From assembly GCA_951799425.1 (NCBI GenBank), contig OX637392.1, forward strand, positions 33,130,093 through 33,194,092: a stretch of 64,000 bases of DNA, in the 5' to 3' direction. This DNA comes from Ilex aquifolium (Eukaryota > Streptophyta > Magnoliopsida > Aquifoliales > Aquifoliaceae). This document shows positions 12,230 through 24,600 of this stretch, piece by piece; positions within the stretch are counted from its first letter, which is position 1; the number at the start of each line of letters is the position of its first letter. The notes beneath the pieces were generated by a model. That model ran no database searches, was not told the DNA's origin, and saw only the letters and a list, made by a program, of their open reading frames with translations. The position numbers and the translations under genes were made by a program.

Positions 12230-13755
12230 AGTTCCCAAGTAGAGTTTCTTACATTCCCTGATACTTTCTGCGAAGAATTTAACAAATCAGCATAAAATTG
12301 GACATCAGGATTTCCACTATCAATAACAGAATTAATCAAACAGACTTGTAGAGGGTCAGAATAAGAAGAGGTGTTAACTTTTTCCTCTACAATCTTATCA
12401 ATTTCATCTACCTCACAAATTTATTCCTCCTCACCTGGGTGCTTTATCACATTAAAGATGTTCAATTCACTAGTCATATTTCCAAATGAAAGCTTCATGA
12501 CTCCATTTCTACAATTTATCAATGCATTTGATGTAGCTAGGAATGGTCTACCTAGAATGACAGGAATGTATGTGAAAGCATTCAAAACTGGCTGAGTGTC
12601 TAAGATAATGAAATCTACTGGAAAATAGAATTGATCAACTTGGACAAGAACATCCTCCACAATTCCTCGTGGAGTTTTTATAGACCGGTCTGCTAATTGT
12701 AGTGTAACATTGGTAGGTTTCAATTCACCTAACCCTAGTTGTGTATATACTGAATATGGCATTAAATTAACACTGGCTCCAAGATCTAGTAGAGCTTGTT
12801 CAATTTGAAAATTTCCAATAATACATGAGACTGTAGGACTACCCGGATCTTTGTACTTAAGAAGTGTATCATGTTGTATTATATTGACTTGCTCAGTTGC
12901 GAATGCTTTCTTTGGTACATTAGTTCTTCTTTTTATTGTGCAAAGATCTTTTAGGAATTTAACATAAACTGGAACTCTTTTTATTGCATCTAATAATGGA
13001 ATATTAATCTTTACCTGTTTAAATAGCTCGAGAATATCAGATTGATCTTTTTCAGTTTGAAGTTGCTTGACTCTTTGAGGGAAAGGTAAAGGGATAGGAC
13101 ATGGCGGATCTTTTTCATTTTGTACTCCTGGTTGCTTTTTGATTAAAGGTTCAGATTCAAGTGGTTCGTTTACAGGAATTGACTCACGTATTTTCTTTGA
13201 AATCTTAGGTTTGATGGTTTTATCAATTACCTTACCACTTCTTAGTGTTGTAATTGCTTGTACTTGATTTGACGAAGATTCAGAGGATACAGAATTAACA
13301 TGACTCTGACTTTGTGGAGGTTTAGGTTGAGAAGGAAACTTTCCTTTCTCTGACGTACTCAAGGACTGGGTCAACTTAGCAAGATGACTCTTAATATCTT
13401 CAATACTCTGGGAAGTTTGAGCTTTAAAATCATTAAATGCTTGATTTGTTTGAGTATTAAAATTCATTTGACTCTGAATAAATTGATTCATAGTGTCTTC
13501 CAGAGTTCTTCTTTGAGGAGGTTGATAAGGTTGGTACTGTTGTTGATTTTGTGGTTGTGGTGGACCTTGTGTTTGATTTGTAGGTTGTGTATTTCTCCAA
13601 CTAAAATTCGGATGATTTCTCCATCCTGGATTGTAAGTTTCAGAATATGGATTTGAATATGGTTTATTATAAGTTGGAATAGCATTTGATTGTTCAATTA
13701 AAACTTCTTTAAAGGCAGGTATAGTTGGACATTCCCCAGAACGCACAAATTTCAC
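12230..13755 (-). CDS. Element N gag C-terminal part and protease
   Basis: This minus-strand frame (444 residues in its main open part, 12421-13755) begins within the cysteine cluster of gag. It runs through a proline/glutamine-rich section (QQYQPYQPPQRRTLEDTMNQ), the FKQVKINIPLLDAIK block and the protease active-site block ALLDLGASVNLMPYS, and then an ILGRPFLATSNALINC block. Protease would cut the gag polyprotein during particle maturation. Nothing like reverse transcriptase follows. Fossil rules apply: the gag-protease unit has about one break. Confidence 0.85.
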
Positions 13756-14698
13756 ACACTTGATCAGTAGAGGTTACAACAGATACTTGTTTAAGTTTTT
13801 TCATTTCTAAGGCTTCTAATTTTCGAGATAAACTAGCTATTTTAGCTCTTAGGTCATCATCTTCTTTTAATACATATTTTCCTCTTTCGGATGTAGATGG
13901 CTTATTTTCTACTATGTTAGACGAAGTCGAGTCCCACATTTGGGAACTTTCTGAAATAGTATCAAAGAATTGGAATGCTTCTTCGGGTCTTTTATTCATG
14001 AACTCCCCCTGTGCCATCATTTCAACAAACTGTCGCATTGCAGATGGGAGTGCATCATAAAAAAATCCGACTAAGGTCCAATCTTCGAATGCATGATGTG
14101 GACAGGCTTGGAGAAGATCTTTGAATCTTTCCCAGCATTGATAAAAAGTTTCATTTTCTTTTACAGAAAAGTTCATGATTTCTTTTCTTAACGTGTTAGT
14201 ACGATGTATAGGAAAGAATTTTTTAAAGAACTCAGTCTGTAAAGTTTGCCAATTTGTGATAGAGTTGGTTCTTAAAGTGTGAAGCCATTGTTTTGCTTTA
14301 TCTTTTAAAGAAAATGAGAATAATTTTAGTTTGACCATTTCAGAGTTATCTTGCAATGTTCCACAGACTTCTTCAAATTCTTTCATATGAATGTAGGGAT
14401 TTTCAGTTTCTAGACCATGGAATTGGGGTAGTAACTGGATAGTTCCTGATTTAATATTAATGTTTGGAGCGTCTTCTGGAAAAGCAAAACAAGATGGGAC
14501 ATTTGTTCGCGTAGGATGTAGATATTCTCTTAAAGGTCGGATGTTTTGGATGACTTCTTGTTCTCTAGGAGGTTCTTCCCTAGGTACATTTCGAGCCATA
14601 CTTAATTCAAACGATTCTTGTGTGGATGCAGATGAAGAAGATGAGGAAGATGAAGGAGTTGACTGATTTACAGAACCTACTGATGAATGAACAGACAT
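13709..14698 (-). CDS. Element N gag, N-terminal and central part
   Basis: A 329-residue minus-strand frame starting MSVHSSVGSVNQ with a serine-rich head, then the Athila gag core with blocks LPQFHGLETENPYIHM, LKLFSFSLKDKAKQWL and FHQCWERFKDLLQ-like segments. Gag packages the RNA. Its start lies about 90 bases after the primer site, so the leader is short. It is the best kept copy of this gag subtype in the window; W carries a decayed relative at 140-1850. Confidence 0.88.
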   Translation of the reverse strand: MSVHSSVGSVNQSTPSSSSSSSSASTQESFELSMARNVPREEPPREQEVIQNIRPLREYLHPTRTNVPSCFAFPEDAPNINIKSGTIQLLPQFHGLETENPYIHMKEFEEVCGTLQDNSEMVKLKLFSFSLKDKAKQWLHTLRTNSITNWQTLQTEFFKKFFPIHRTNTLRKEIMNFSVKENETFYQCWERFKDLLQACPHHAFEDWTLVGFFYDALPSAMRQFVEMMAQGEFMNKRPEEAFQFFDTISESSQMWDSTSSNIVENKPSTSERGKYVLKEDDDLRAKIASLSRKLEALEMKKLKQVSVVTSTDQVCEICAFWGMSNYTCL

Positions 14699-14789
14699 AA
14701 ACTATTAAAAACAAACTATAAACATATATAACAAACAAACAAATAAAAAAATTTTTTTTTATTTTTTTATTTTATTTAATTACCGTAAC

Positions 14790-14807
14790 TCTCCGGCAAC
14801 GGCGCCA
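14790..14807 (-). promoter_or_regulatory. Element N primer-binding site (tRNA-Asp type)
   Basis: On the minus strand TGGCGCCGTTGCCGGAGA lies six bases after the 5' LTR. It differs by one base from the site of Z and matches the tRNA-Asp-type primer site known from Athila, Calypso and Cyclops elements. Confidence 0.88.
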
Positions 14808-14813
14808 AAAACT

Positions 14814-16679
14814 TGATTCGCACTTTTTGTGTGTCAGAATTATATTATTATATTACACCCAAGTATAAGTGGTCAAATTGTAGTTTTCTTGGTTTTTGAG
14901 TCCAAGTATCGATCCCACAGAGAGTTTTAGTAATTAAAATAAAATAAAATAAATAAAATAAAAATAAAGCAATAAAAAGGTTGTTTGGAGTAGTTTGATG
15001 TTTAATCGCTTGTGGTGTGAGCTTAGTCTAATGACGGTGCTAAAAACTTGATTCTAAAATAACAGGTGGAATAAAGGTGCAGAAATAAAATGCGTACGTA
15101 AAACAAATGAATGACAGAAATATAAAAGATATCCTTCAGTTCAAGGATCCCACATGCTTTACATCGGTCTTGTTACGGAATTGCTACCTCACATCAGTTA
15201 ACTTCCATTTTACTGGCAAGCTAACCGGCAGGTCTGATGTATATATATATTATAACACAGCTGCTTCTTAGGCTACACTGGTTATATTTATGTCAAATGA
15301 TTAACCCAAGCAAACCAGAAGGACAAGCCATTCATGAGGAATACTTGAGTTATTCACTTGATCTCATGATTGCAAATACGTATATATATAATAAACCATA
15401 ACACAGCTGCTTCTTAGGCTACACCGGTGGTAATATATAGCACAGTTGCTTCTTAGGCTACACTGGGCTTAGATGTTCCAATTGACTAATTCAAGTAAAA
15501 TCCGCAGGTGGTACAGACTATCTTCCGGTGACTTGTCAGGTCAACCGGTGGTAGTTAATCATAATACAGCTGCTTCTTAGGCTACACTGTATTTAGATAT
15601 ATCACCCAGAAAGTGAAGTTACTCGAACGGCATACTTGAATTATTCAATAGGTTATCTTGTAATATATATATATATATATATAGACAGTAGAACTTCCTC
15701 AGCGTTCCAGTGTAGGACTAGCCATACTGACAGGATCACCGGGGTCATTCTAGCTGGCCCGTCTTATATATATATAATACTATCAGGCGTCAGTGGAACT
15801 TCCTCAGCATTCCAGTGGAGGATTAACCATACCGGTAGGAACGCCGGGGTCATTCTAGCTGGCCCGTCTTGTATATATAATAAACGTATAAATAAAACAT
15901 CAGCAATTCCAAAAACAGATCAATATTATACATGTGTTCCCCTCGAACCGGAGGATATACGGAACTACTCACGCTCCATTGCTATAGACAAGCAAGGAGA
16001 GCTAGCAGTTGTCATTACAACAGAAAGGAAAGTGCGGAATTTAAATGTCTTTCGCAGGGAACGATTGAAACACAACCACTCTTATAATCGGTTAAGATGA
16101 AAAAGTGGCGGCAGTTCAATTATTCGAATTGAAAGCTATACAAAAACTATAAAGGTACAGGACTTAGGACTGAAGTATAACACGGACCGGAGTGTATTTT
16201 CTCTTCTCTTTTCTTTCTCTCTTTTTCTCTCTTCAGAACTTCAGAACTTCAGAATCTCTCTGTTTCTCTCTTCTTTTCTGCCTCAGTCCGGCCGTATGAA
16301 AGCTGAAGTGGAGAAGGGTATTTATAGGCGTGGGAAGAGACATGGGCAAGTGGGCAACTTGACTTCTGACAGTGGTGACCGTCCGGACGGCAGTCCCACC
16401 GTCTGGACGGTGGTGCTTTGCTGGAAACTCCACTTGCATGCATGCTGACTCTTCTCGTTGGTTAATTACACTTTGGCCTTTATTCTTTGCATTTCCTTGA
16501 CATTGCTCCCTTGGTCTTGTGTTAATTCAGCATTTGTCCTGCAACTTTCAGATAAAATGTTATAACTAATATCATTCCCGCACAAACCTTAATTCACTCT
16601 AAGTACTAATTTTTAGTGTGTTTATTATACTAATTCGAGTTTTTTGATTTTTTAATTTACATACTAAATAGGTTAATAA
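14814..16679 (-). repeat. Element N 5' LTR
   Basis: 1866 bp, the same length as the partner at 8119-9984 and almost identical to it. On the minus strand this is the promoter-bearing LTR, with a TATA box at 16317-16330 and the CCGTCCGGACGG pair at 16379-16410. Confidence 0.93.
16317..16330 (-). promoter_or_regulatory. TATA box of element N 5' LTR
   Basis: Minus-strand CGCCTATAAATACC, followed by a purine-rich GAGAGA stretch as in many plant LTR leaders. The CG-palindrome pair lies 50-90 bases upstream. Confidence 0.7.
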
Positions 16680-16684
16680 ATGTG
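16680..16684. repeat. Target-site duplication of element N, right copy
   Basis: ATGTG, identical to 8114-8118. Confidence 0.92.
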
Positions 16685-17006
16685 CTTGGATTGGGGAGTA
16701 TAATTCAGGTCACAGATGGGAGTCCTCAAGCCAATGGGACCGTTGAACAAGGCGTCCTTCTGAAGGACCCAAGGTCACAATGGCTGCCTAGCGGCGAGGC
16801 AGGATGTGCCACCAGCCCAAGGCACCGACGAAGTGCAGGATGCCTTTAACGCTAAGGAGCAGAGAGAGGCCGAGGAGGTACAGGCACAGGCACAGGCACA
16901 TACCGAGGCAAGTACCAGCACCAACACTAGCACCCGACGGACATTACAGGACATTATGCTTGGCATCGAGGCCAACCAAGATGAGATTCTCGGACAACAG
17001 GAGTAG
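16685..17006 (+). pseudogene. W env-like region, 3' part
   Basis: Resumes on the right of element N in the same strand. It shows a stretch rich in Ala, Gln, Thr and Ser and a MLGIEANQDEILGQQE-like end, comparable to the C-terminal heptad-like part of the open env-like frame at 54113-55402. Fossil; few breaks. Confidence 0.55.
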
Positions 17007-17609
17007 ATTTTCAGACTTTTGAGGGGTGGATCTGGAGGACCTTCAGGCTTGGGAGAGACGAGAGAGTGAGAGAGATTTCTATACTTGGAGTGGATGATGG
17101 GTTGTTGTTTTTGAATGATCTAAATCTTTTTGTGTTAAACGATGATATTTTATGAAATGAATGATTTAGTTTTATTACATTTATCTTTTAAAATGCATGT
17201 GTTAGATTTAGCATTACATTGTTAATCGTTAATGATTGATGGAACATATGTTAATATTGAGATTGATTGCTAAATTGACTAAAGCACGTGATCGGTTTGA
17301 CACCTCACCTAACAATCTAGACTTAAAACTGCATGTCTTTGAAAATTGGTATTTTCTCAATGCTTAAATGTCAAATGTACATTGGTATTTTTTATACTTA
17401 AGGTACAAGATGACCAGACTCGAAAATAGAATTGATATATAACCGACATTCTTTGAAAACCCGACATAACCAGTGGAGATAACGAAGAATACCATGGTAA
17501 GTTTTCGAGCCTTGCGAGGCTTTTGAGAGAAAATCAACATTTACTCAAGTATGGTTTTTCACTTTCTATCCTTGAATAGTCTCATTAAAATTGTTATTGA
17601 TTGACGCAA
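17007..17609 (+). other. Non-coding DNA after the W env-like region
   Basis: About 600 AT-rich bases with no supported gene, lying between the env-like remnant and LTR a. It is where the element's 3' untranslated part is expected, but no polypurine tract is seen directly before 17610. Confidence 0.5.
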
Positions 17610-17858
17610 TGATTTGCACAAAATATTGCATATATTGTATGTGTTATGCCCTTTTTATACTTGCTTTTGTTGTGAATTTGGGGAGAAATGTGTTTAATCT
17701 TCTCTTTAATGGAGTTTTGTGTAAATGTAGGTGAAAATATGTAAATGGCTTGAGTTAAGCCCCCCATTGAAGTGTTTGAAATCAATGAAGATGAGGGGAT
17801 AGCTTAAAGGAAGGATTGGAAGGTGAAGAAACCAAGAAAAAGGAAAATTGGATGAAAA

Positions 17859-18044
17859 CCTTCCGGAAGGTCGATCATAAACCTTCCGGAAGGTTTGCAC
17901 TTGGTCTGCCTATTCACTGCCAAAATCTTCCGGAAGGTTTTGTGTATGGGAATGAACCTTCCGAAAGGTTTGCATCGACCTTTCGGAAGGTTTTGCTCAC
18001 TGGAATTCTTTTTCAACTAATCCTGCACAAACCTTCCGGAGGGT
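17859..18044 (+). promoter_or_regulatory. CG-palindrome island (CCTTCCGGAAGG) in LTR a
   Basis: Six copies of ACCTTCCGGAAGGT or one-change variants in 186 bases, spaced about 20-40 bases apart. The LTR of insert Y has the same core in the same LTR position (46133-46322). Confidence 0.8.
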
Positions 18045-18199
18045 TTTGCCCAGATTGCCTAGAAAGCCTACAACTCAAGCTCTGCCATTTAGGGGCCCCA
18101 CCTACACTTCTCTCACTTGTCCCCTGACATCTCTTACACACATAAAAGCCTCCCATCACCTCATTCTGTACTTTGGAGGCTCAAGCATTGAAGAGGAGG

Positions 18200-18204
18200 A
18201 GAGA
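18200..18204. repeat. Target-site duplication of the Tekay element, left copy
   Basis: AGAGA, repeated at 27268-27272 directly after the 3' LTR. The sequence on both sides continues LTR a. Confidence 0.9.
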
Positions 18205-20399
18205 TGTAAACCCCCACATTCGTATCTTTATATAGTAATATAATTATATTTTGAAATGCTAATATATGTGATGATGTATGCATGAACTATTTAGATTGTA
18301 AGAGTAGAAATAAAAATGTTAGGCGAGGTAATAGGGTATGTATTGGAAGTTAGGAAGTATTCCGGAGTGAAAGCGCACTTAAGAGAAAATTTGGGTAGAA
18401 AGGATTTTGGACACTTCCTAGTATTTGGATCATAACTTTTTATCCTAATATACTTTATATCTTAAATTTTGGCAGTAGATAGTACACTTCCAGAGATACA
18501 AAAGTGTATTTCACAAAAATTTTCAAAATCAATCTCTAAATAGGCCAAAACTTCACTGGAAGTTTCAGAAAAAATAGGAATTCCGTTCGAACGTAAATCG
18601 ACGTTCGAACGTGAATCGACATTCGAACGTGAATAAACGTTCAAATGCAAGTTCATTCCAGTACTATTGTCTGATGGAAAAGCAAAATTATTGGGAGCAA
18701 CGAACGTTCGAACACCAATGACGTTCGAACGTGAGTTACGAATCTGGGTTTCAGAATGGTTCACATGAGACCCTTTCTTCCACTATAAATACTTAAGGAC
18801 ACCTCATTTAGCATCATTTCAACATTTCTAACTCTGAAAGTCTTAGAGAGGAAGAAAGGAAGAGAAAAACACAAGATCAAGGAGGATTTTCACATTGAAG
18901 TGGATCAAAATCTCAAGTTCTTCACACAAAACTAAGGAATAAGGTAGGGGTTTCTTCCTATTCTCTTCCATTGAGCCTAAGGTTTATATATATGTATGTT
19001 TTGACTCTCAATCCTATATATATGATATGAAATCATTATTTCTTGATGCTCTTGCAAAGATTACCATATTTTGAAGGAAGCTATGGTGGAATAGCCATGA
19101 AATCTGTTTTTATTGTCTTGAAAACCCTAGTTTTCAAGAATAATGGTTTTTCCTCAATTTTCATTTGATCTTGATTTCTAAAGTCCTATTCTTGATTAAA
19201 TCATGTTTTCATCTAATACTTGTTCTTGTTCCAAGAAATTATATTTTTTTTTTGGCAAAACCCTAAAATGTTGATATCGAAATTGTGAAGGTTTTATTGA
19301 TAGGATCTCTTGCATATTTTAATTCCTTTATTATTGTAGTATATGGTGAATTGTATAATTGTGATACTTGAATTATTAACGGAAATGGTGATTGATTAAG
19401 ATTGTGGTTGTTGAGAAAAATGTTGGTTTTATCTCTTGTATAGTTTGTTGTGACAGACTTGAATTGCCTTCGAGAGGTGCCGTAGAGTGTTAGAGGTTAG
19501 TCTATCCCAGTGGGGGTGAGATGGTTTCCTAACATTTGTAGTGGATTATTGTTTGTGAGAGCAACCACTATTTTTCACGTAGGTTCGAGGCTGAGGGATG
19601 GTATACCTTTCCTGGGAAGGATTCATCAATGCCGTGGGAGACGGTATACGCCCTTCCTAAAATTTCGGTGATGTGCCATGTGGGGAATGATTGAGATTGT
19701 GTGATTGTGATGGGTGAACGAGGTAGAATCGTTGTGTAGATTCCTGAGAAGCAACTAACATACATGAGAATATGGAATGATGTTACTGAATTATTTATGG
19801 ATTGCTTTAATTTCTTGTAAGTTTATTCCTATCATTGATTTACTGTATTCTGTACACTTGAGATCATTACAACTATCATGGTTTTATTCTCAAAATCTAT
19901 ATATGCTATTTTCCAAAAGAGACTTGCCATCTTTTATTTGTTTTAAAACCTTGTTTGGGTTTGGGAGGATTTTCCTACAGAGCTTAGTGCTCACCCCCTA
20001 CAAACAACATCATTTTCAGATTATGGCTGAGAGGAAGAACTCAAAGTTGATGAGCAGGTAGCTTGGGAAACTCAATTGGATGGAAGGGTGGATCCCGAGG
20101 GGAACATATAGAGTTGTTCTCTTTATGTCCTAGAGTAGAAGAGGATTTTGAGACAATGTATAGATGATACTTTGTTTATTCCGCTGCAAGATAACAGTTG
20201 ATTTTTGATGTACTTGTCATAGTGGGGCATATTCTTTTTGGATGTAATGGCCATGGTTTGACATATTCTTTGGGATGATGTTATAGATATTGTGCATGAT
20301 GAATGAAATTTTCTTTACTTATGAAAATTATTAGTTACTCTCCTGATGTGAATGGTTTTAGATAGTAATGTCGTCCAAGGGGGATTTTGGGGTGTTATA
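18205..20399 (+). repeat. Tekay 5' LTR
   Basis: 2195 bp, beginning TGTAAACCCCCACATTCG. It holds a CGTTCGAACG island (18584-18735) about 50 bases upstream of a TATA box (ACTATAAATACTTA, 18782-18795), and an AACCCTAGTTTTC leader-like section. The partner LTR is 25122-27267. Confidence 0.93.
18584..18735 (+). promoter_or_regulatory. CG-palindrome island (CGTTCGAACG) in Tekay 5' LTR
   Basis: Six copies of ACGTTCGAACGTGA or near variants. Between the fourth and fifth is a spacer reading CCAGTACT, then about 25 bases, then TTGGGAGCAACGAACG. The same spacer style (CAGTACT...AAAAGTACTGGGAGCA) is found in the Athila island at 6864-7134, although the two elements are of different lineages. The 3' LTR copy is 25467-25605. 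Confidence 0.8.
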
Positions 20400-20403
20400 G
20401 GTT

Positions 20404-20415
20404 TGGTATCAGAGC
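20404..20415 (+). promoter_or_regulatory. Tekay primer-binding site (tRNA-iMet)
   Basis: TGGTATCAGAGC begins five bases after the 5' LTR. It is the standard initiator-methionine tRNA primer site of plant chromoviruses. Confidence 0.92.
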
Positions 20416-20587
20416 CTAGGAATTAGGTCTTACATGGGAGCTGTAGGTTATGGATTACCACTAGTGAAGTAGGATTAGGTTGAATGAATTGTTGACTTAA
20501 ATCATATACAAGCCTTATGCTTTAGATTAAAGTGATAGTTAGGATGTCTTGCACATCAAGGAAACTAAATTGTAAATTGATGTGCAG

Positions 20588-21560
20588 GATGGACGGTGAA
20601 CGTGGACGTGGACGTGGATGTGGGCGTGGTCGTGGAGGTCAAGCAAACCCACCACCACCACCACCACCACCTCTAGATGCCATGAATGGCATTTATCAAT
20701 GCCTAAGGGAGCTAACCACTTTGGTACAACACCAAAATGGGAACAACAACCACAGCAGTGGGATTCATCCCTTAGCTCAGGAACCGGGCAACGGGGATGA
20801 AAATCGAAGGATGATAGTTCTTCGAGAATTTTTGAGGCAACGCCCACCTACTTTTTAAGGAAGCTCTCACCCCTTGGATGCGGATAAGTGGATTCGCCGG
20901 GTGAGGAAGATGTGTGATGGCATGGGAGTTGTTAAGGATTTGCGGGTTGGGTTGGCTACATACCTGTTAGAGGGGGAGGCAGACCATTGGTGGGACTCGG
21001 TGAAGAGAAGGAGGATCACTGATACGCTTACCTGGGAGGAGTTTGATCAAATCTTCTAAGACAAGTACTTTCCTGAATCGGTCAGGGACATGATGAGTGT
21101 AGATTTTCTTGCTCTATGACAGGGTAGCATGACGGTGACGGAGTATGAGAGGAGGTTTGATGAGCTATCCCGCTATGCCACGGAGTTCATATCTACTGAG
21201 GCTAGGAGGGCCAAACGATTTGAGCAGGGCTTGAAGCCTGCTATTAGGGAGAAGCTTGTGGCTCATAAGATCCGAGACTATGGGGATCTTGTTGACAGGG
21301 CCGCACTAGTGGAGAGAGACACGGAGGATAACCAGCGGCGACAGAACTTCGCGAGGGGAGGTCCGATCCGGACCGGTGCTAGCAGCAGTGGAGTGCAGAG
21401 GGCGGCACCATACCGTCGCATAGACCAGGTGGTTGGACAGAGACTTCAGACCGTTCGAGGAGATGGGGTTACTCGGAATAGAACAGGCACTGACCCGCGT
21501 CAATGCTTCGCATGTGGAGGGCTTTGACACTTCAGAAATAACTACCCATCATTTCCACCA
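20588..21560 (+). pseudogene. Tekay gag region
   Basis: The gag of the chromovirus starts with a short GRGRG-rich segment after MDGERGRG and a proline run. The Tekay gag core follows (blocks ADKWIRRVRKMCDGM, TYLLEGEADHWWDSVK, MTVTEYERRFDELSRYA), then a CFACGG zinc-knuckle remnant near 21515. Gag would bind the RNA and form the particle. This is the most decayed part of the element. Confidence 0.85.
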
Positions 21561-21639
21561 AAGACCAATCAAGTAGCAGAACAGGTAAATGCAAATAGGC
21601 CACCCCTACTGAAGCCACTACAACAGAAACCGTTAGCAG

Positions 21640-24600
21640 CTATGGCCCTAGGCGGTACCAATCAAGGAAGAGTTTTTACTTTGACCTAACCGGAGGAAGA
21701 CGTTTCCAATGCAGTTGTGGAAGGTTTCGTTCTTCTTTATAATTCTTGGGCCAGGATTTTATTTGATCCCGCTGTGACTCATTCATTCATACACACTATA
21801 TATGCTCTTAATTTGGGGTTAGAATTTGAGAAGTTAGAACATGCCTTGAGTATTGACATGCCTACGGGAGAACGGTTGTTTGCTTCGAATTGGGGAGCAA
21901 GAATTGATTGTAGATTTGGTTGCATTAGACATGAAGGGGTATGACATAATATTTGGGATGAACTTGTTGTCCACTTTCCGTGCGGTAATGGATTGTTTTC
22001 GTAAACAGATTTCATTTCAATTACTCGGAGGGGTAGTTTTCAGTTTCATGAATGATCAAAATTCTTCCCACCCATTTCCCACTACAGGTAGTAGATTCTT
22101 GAAAGCTAAGGCGGGGAGCCATTTGAGTTTCTTAGCTAGCCTGATGGGAGATGATCGGGACAAACCCCAACCGGACGTGGTATTGATAGTGTCGGAGTTT
22201 CTGGATGTCTTCCCAGATGAAATACCCGGGTTACCCCCACAGAGAGAGATTGAGTTTACGATTGATCTCTATCCTGGAACCGAACCCATATCCATTGCTC
22301 CCTATAGAATGGCACATTTGGAGTTGAAGGAGCTACGGAAACAGTTGGACCATTTGTTGGCTATTGGGTTTATCCGTTTAAGCACTTCACCTTGGGGAGC
22401 CTCGGTCCTCTTTGTGAAGAAGCATGATGAAACACTTCGGTTATGCACGGACTACCGAAGGTTGAATAGAGTGATAGTGAAGAATAAATACCCATTGCCA
22501 TGGATTGATGATTTATTCGATCAGCTGAGGGGTTCTAAGTATTACTCCAAGATTGATGTTCGCACAGGGTACCATCAACTGCGGATCAAGGAAAAAGATA
22601 TTCCTAAGACAACTTTTTGTACCGGGTATTGTCATTTTGAATACACTATAATGCTGTTCGGACTGACTAATGCTCCTGCAGCCTTCATGGATTTGATGCA
22701 CAGGGTATTCCGGCCGTATCTAGATCAGTTTGTCATTGTGTTTATTGATGACATATTAATCTATTCACGGACACAAGGGGAACATGAACACCATCTTTCG
22801 GTAGTGCTTCAGACCTTGAGAGAGCATAAGTTATATGCTAAGATGAGTAAATGCGAGTTCTGGATGAAGGAAGTGAAATTCCTTGGCCATGTTGTGTCGG
22901 AACACGGTGTAGTTGTTGACCCCGCAAAGATTGAAGCCGTGATGAAATGGGAACCACCAAAGAATGTGACCGAAGTACATAGTTTCCTGCGCTTAGCAGG
23001 CTACTACCGGCGATTTGTGGAAGGGTTCTCAAAGCTAGCAATGCCAATGACCCGCCTTACAAAGAAGGGGGAAAGATTCTTGTGGACTCAAGAGTGTGAA
23101 CTAGCCTTTCGCACTTTGAAGGAGAGGTTGACAATAGCTCCTATCCTCATTATTCCGAGCAGTGGGGAAGGATACGATGTCTACACCGATGCTTCGTTAC
23201 GAGGCTTGGGATGTGTGCTAATGCAGGGAGGTAAGGTATTTGCTTATGGCTCAAGACAACTAAAGATTAATGAGCGGAACTATCCCACTCACGACTTGGA
23301 GCTTGCCACTGTGGTGTTTGCTCTTAAGTTGTGGAGGTGTTACCTATATGGAGAAAAGTTTCAAGTGTTTTCTGACCATAAGAGCCTCAAGTATATATTC
23401 ACACAGAAAGACTTGAATCTTCGGCAAAGAAGGTGGATTGAATATCTAGAAGATTATGATTTCACACTTAACTACCATCCGGGAAGGGCTAATGTAGTCG
23501 CATATGCACTTAGCAGAAAGTCTCGGGGTGAAATCAATGTGCTTCCGGTTAATAGGTGGAAGATGATTGATGCTTTAGAGGAATTTGATCTACGGGTGGA
23601 TAGACAAAAGGATCGACCATGCTTGTTTAACCTTGTAACTCAACCAATTCTTCGAAAAAGGATTGTGGAGTTGCAACGATTAGATACCGAGTTGAAAACT
23701 ATCTGGGGTAGATTGAAGAGGAATGAAATTGTTGAGAACTGGTCTATACATGATGGTGAGCTACAGTTTCGTGGAAGACTATGTGTACCAAACAATGACC
23801 AAGTAAGGGAAAAAGTGTTGGGTGAGTGCCATCGTTCAAAATTCTCCATACATCCGGGTAGTACTAAGACGTATAGAGACATGAAATGTCAATATTGGTG
23901 GAAAGGGATGAAACGAGACGTGGCTAAATACGTTGCAAAGTGCGTGATGTGTCAGCAGGTGAAGATTGAGCATCAAAAACCAGGAGGATTACTACAATCC
24001 TTGCCTATCCCAGAGTGGAAGTGGGATCACATCACCATGGATTTCGTGTTTGGTTTTCCACGGACTTCACAAGGGCATAATGCCGTATGGGTCATTGTAG
24101 ATAGACTCACCAAGTCTGCTCATTTCTTGAGTATGAAGACAACGGATACTTTAGAGACCTTGAGCAAACTTTATATTCGTGAGATTGTTAGATTGCATGG
24201 AGTTCCACTCTCTATTGTGTCGGATCGTGACTCTCGTTTTGTGGCGCAATTTTGGCAAAGTCTACAACAAGCTATGGAGACAGAGTTGCACTTCAGCACC
24301 GCCTTTCATCCTCAAACCGATGGCCAATCCGAGAGGGTGATACAAATTTTGGAGGACATGTTACGAGCTTGTGTGTTGGACTTTAAAGGAAGTTGGAGTG
24401 ATCATTTGTCGTTGGTGAAATTTGCATATAACAATAGTTTTCAATCTAGCATTGGCATGGAACCTTATGAGGCATTGTATGGGAGACCATGTAGGTCCCC
24501 GACTTGTTGGTTAGAGGCTGGAGATAGTATCTTGTTTGGGCCAGAGATTGTTAGGGAGACTACAGAGAAAATTCAACTCATCCGGGAAAGACTACGCACA

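Larger units (their letters stand above)
8119..16679 (-). mobile_element. Element N: very young, gag-protease-only Athila relative
   Basis: An 8561-bp LTR element on the minus strand, flanked by ATGTG duplications. Two LTRs of exactly 1866 bp (8119-9984 and 14814-16679) are almost identical by eye over their full length. It has an 18-nt tRNA-Asp primer site, gag and protease, then a non-coding 3' region and a polypurine tract. Reverse transcriptase, RNase H and integrase are absent as blocks, so this is a non-autonomous form rather than a decayed one. Gag-protease shows about one break. LTR identity implies a very recent insertion (well under a million years at usual plant rates; inference). 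It sits inside the env-like region of W. Confidence 0.93.

Noticed and set aside
17859-18044. Palindrome island as a bacterial-type operator or restriction-site cluster
   Set aside because: The host is a plant and the words lie in LTR promoters; the repeated palindromes are better described as part of the LTR.
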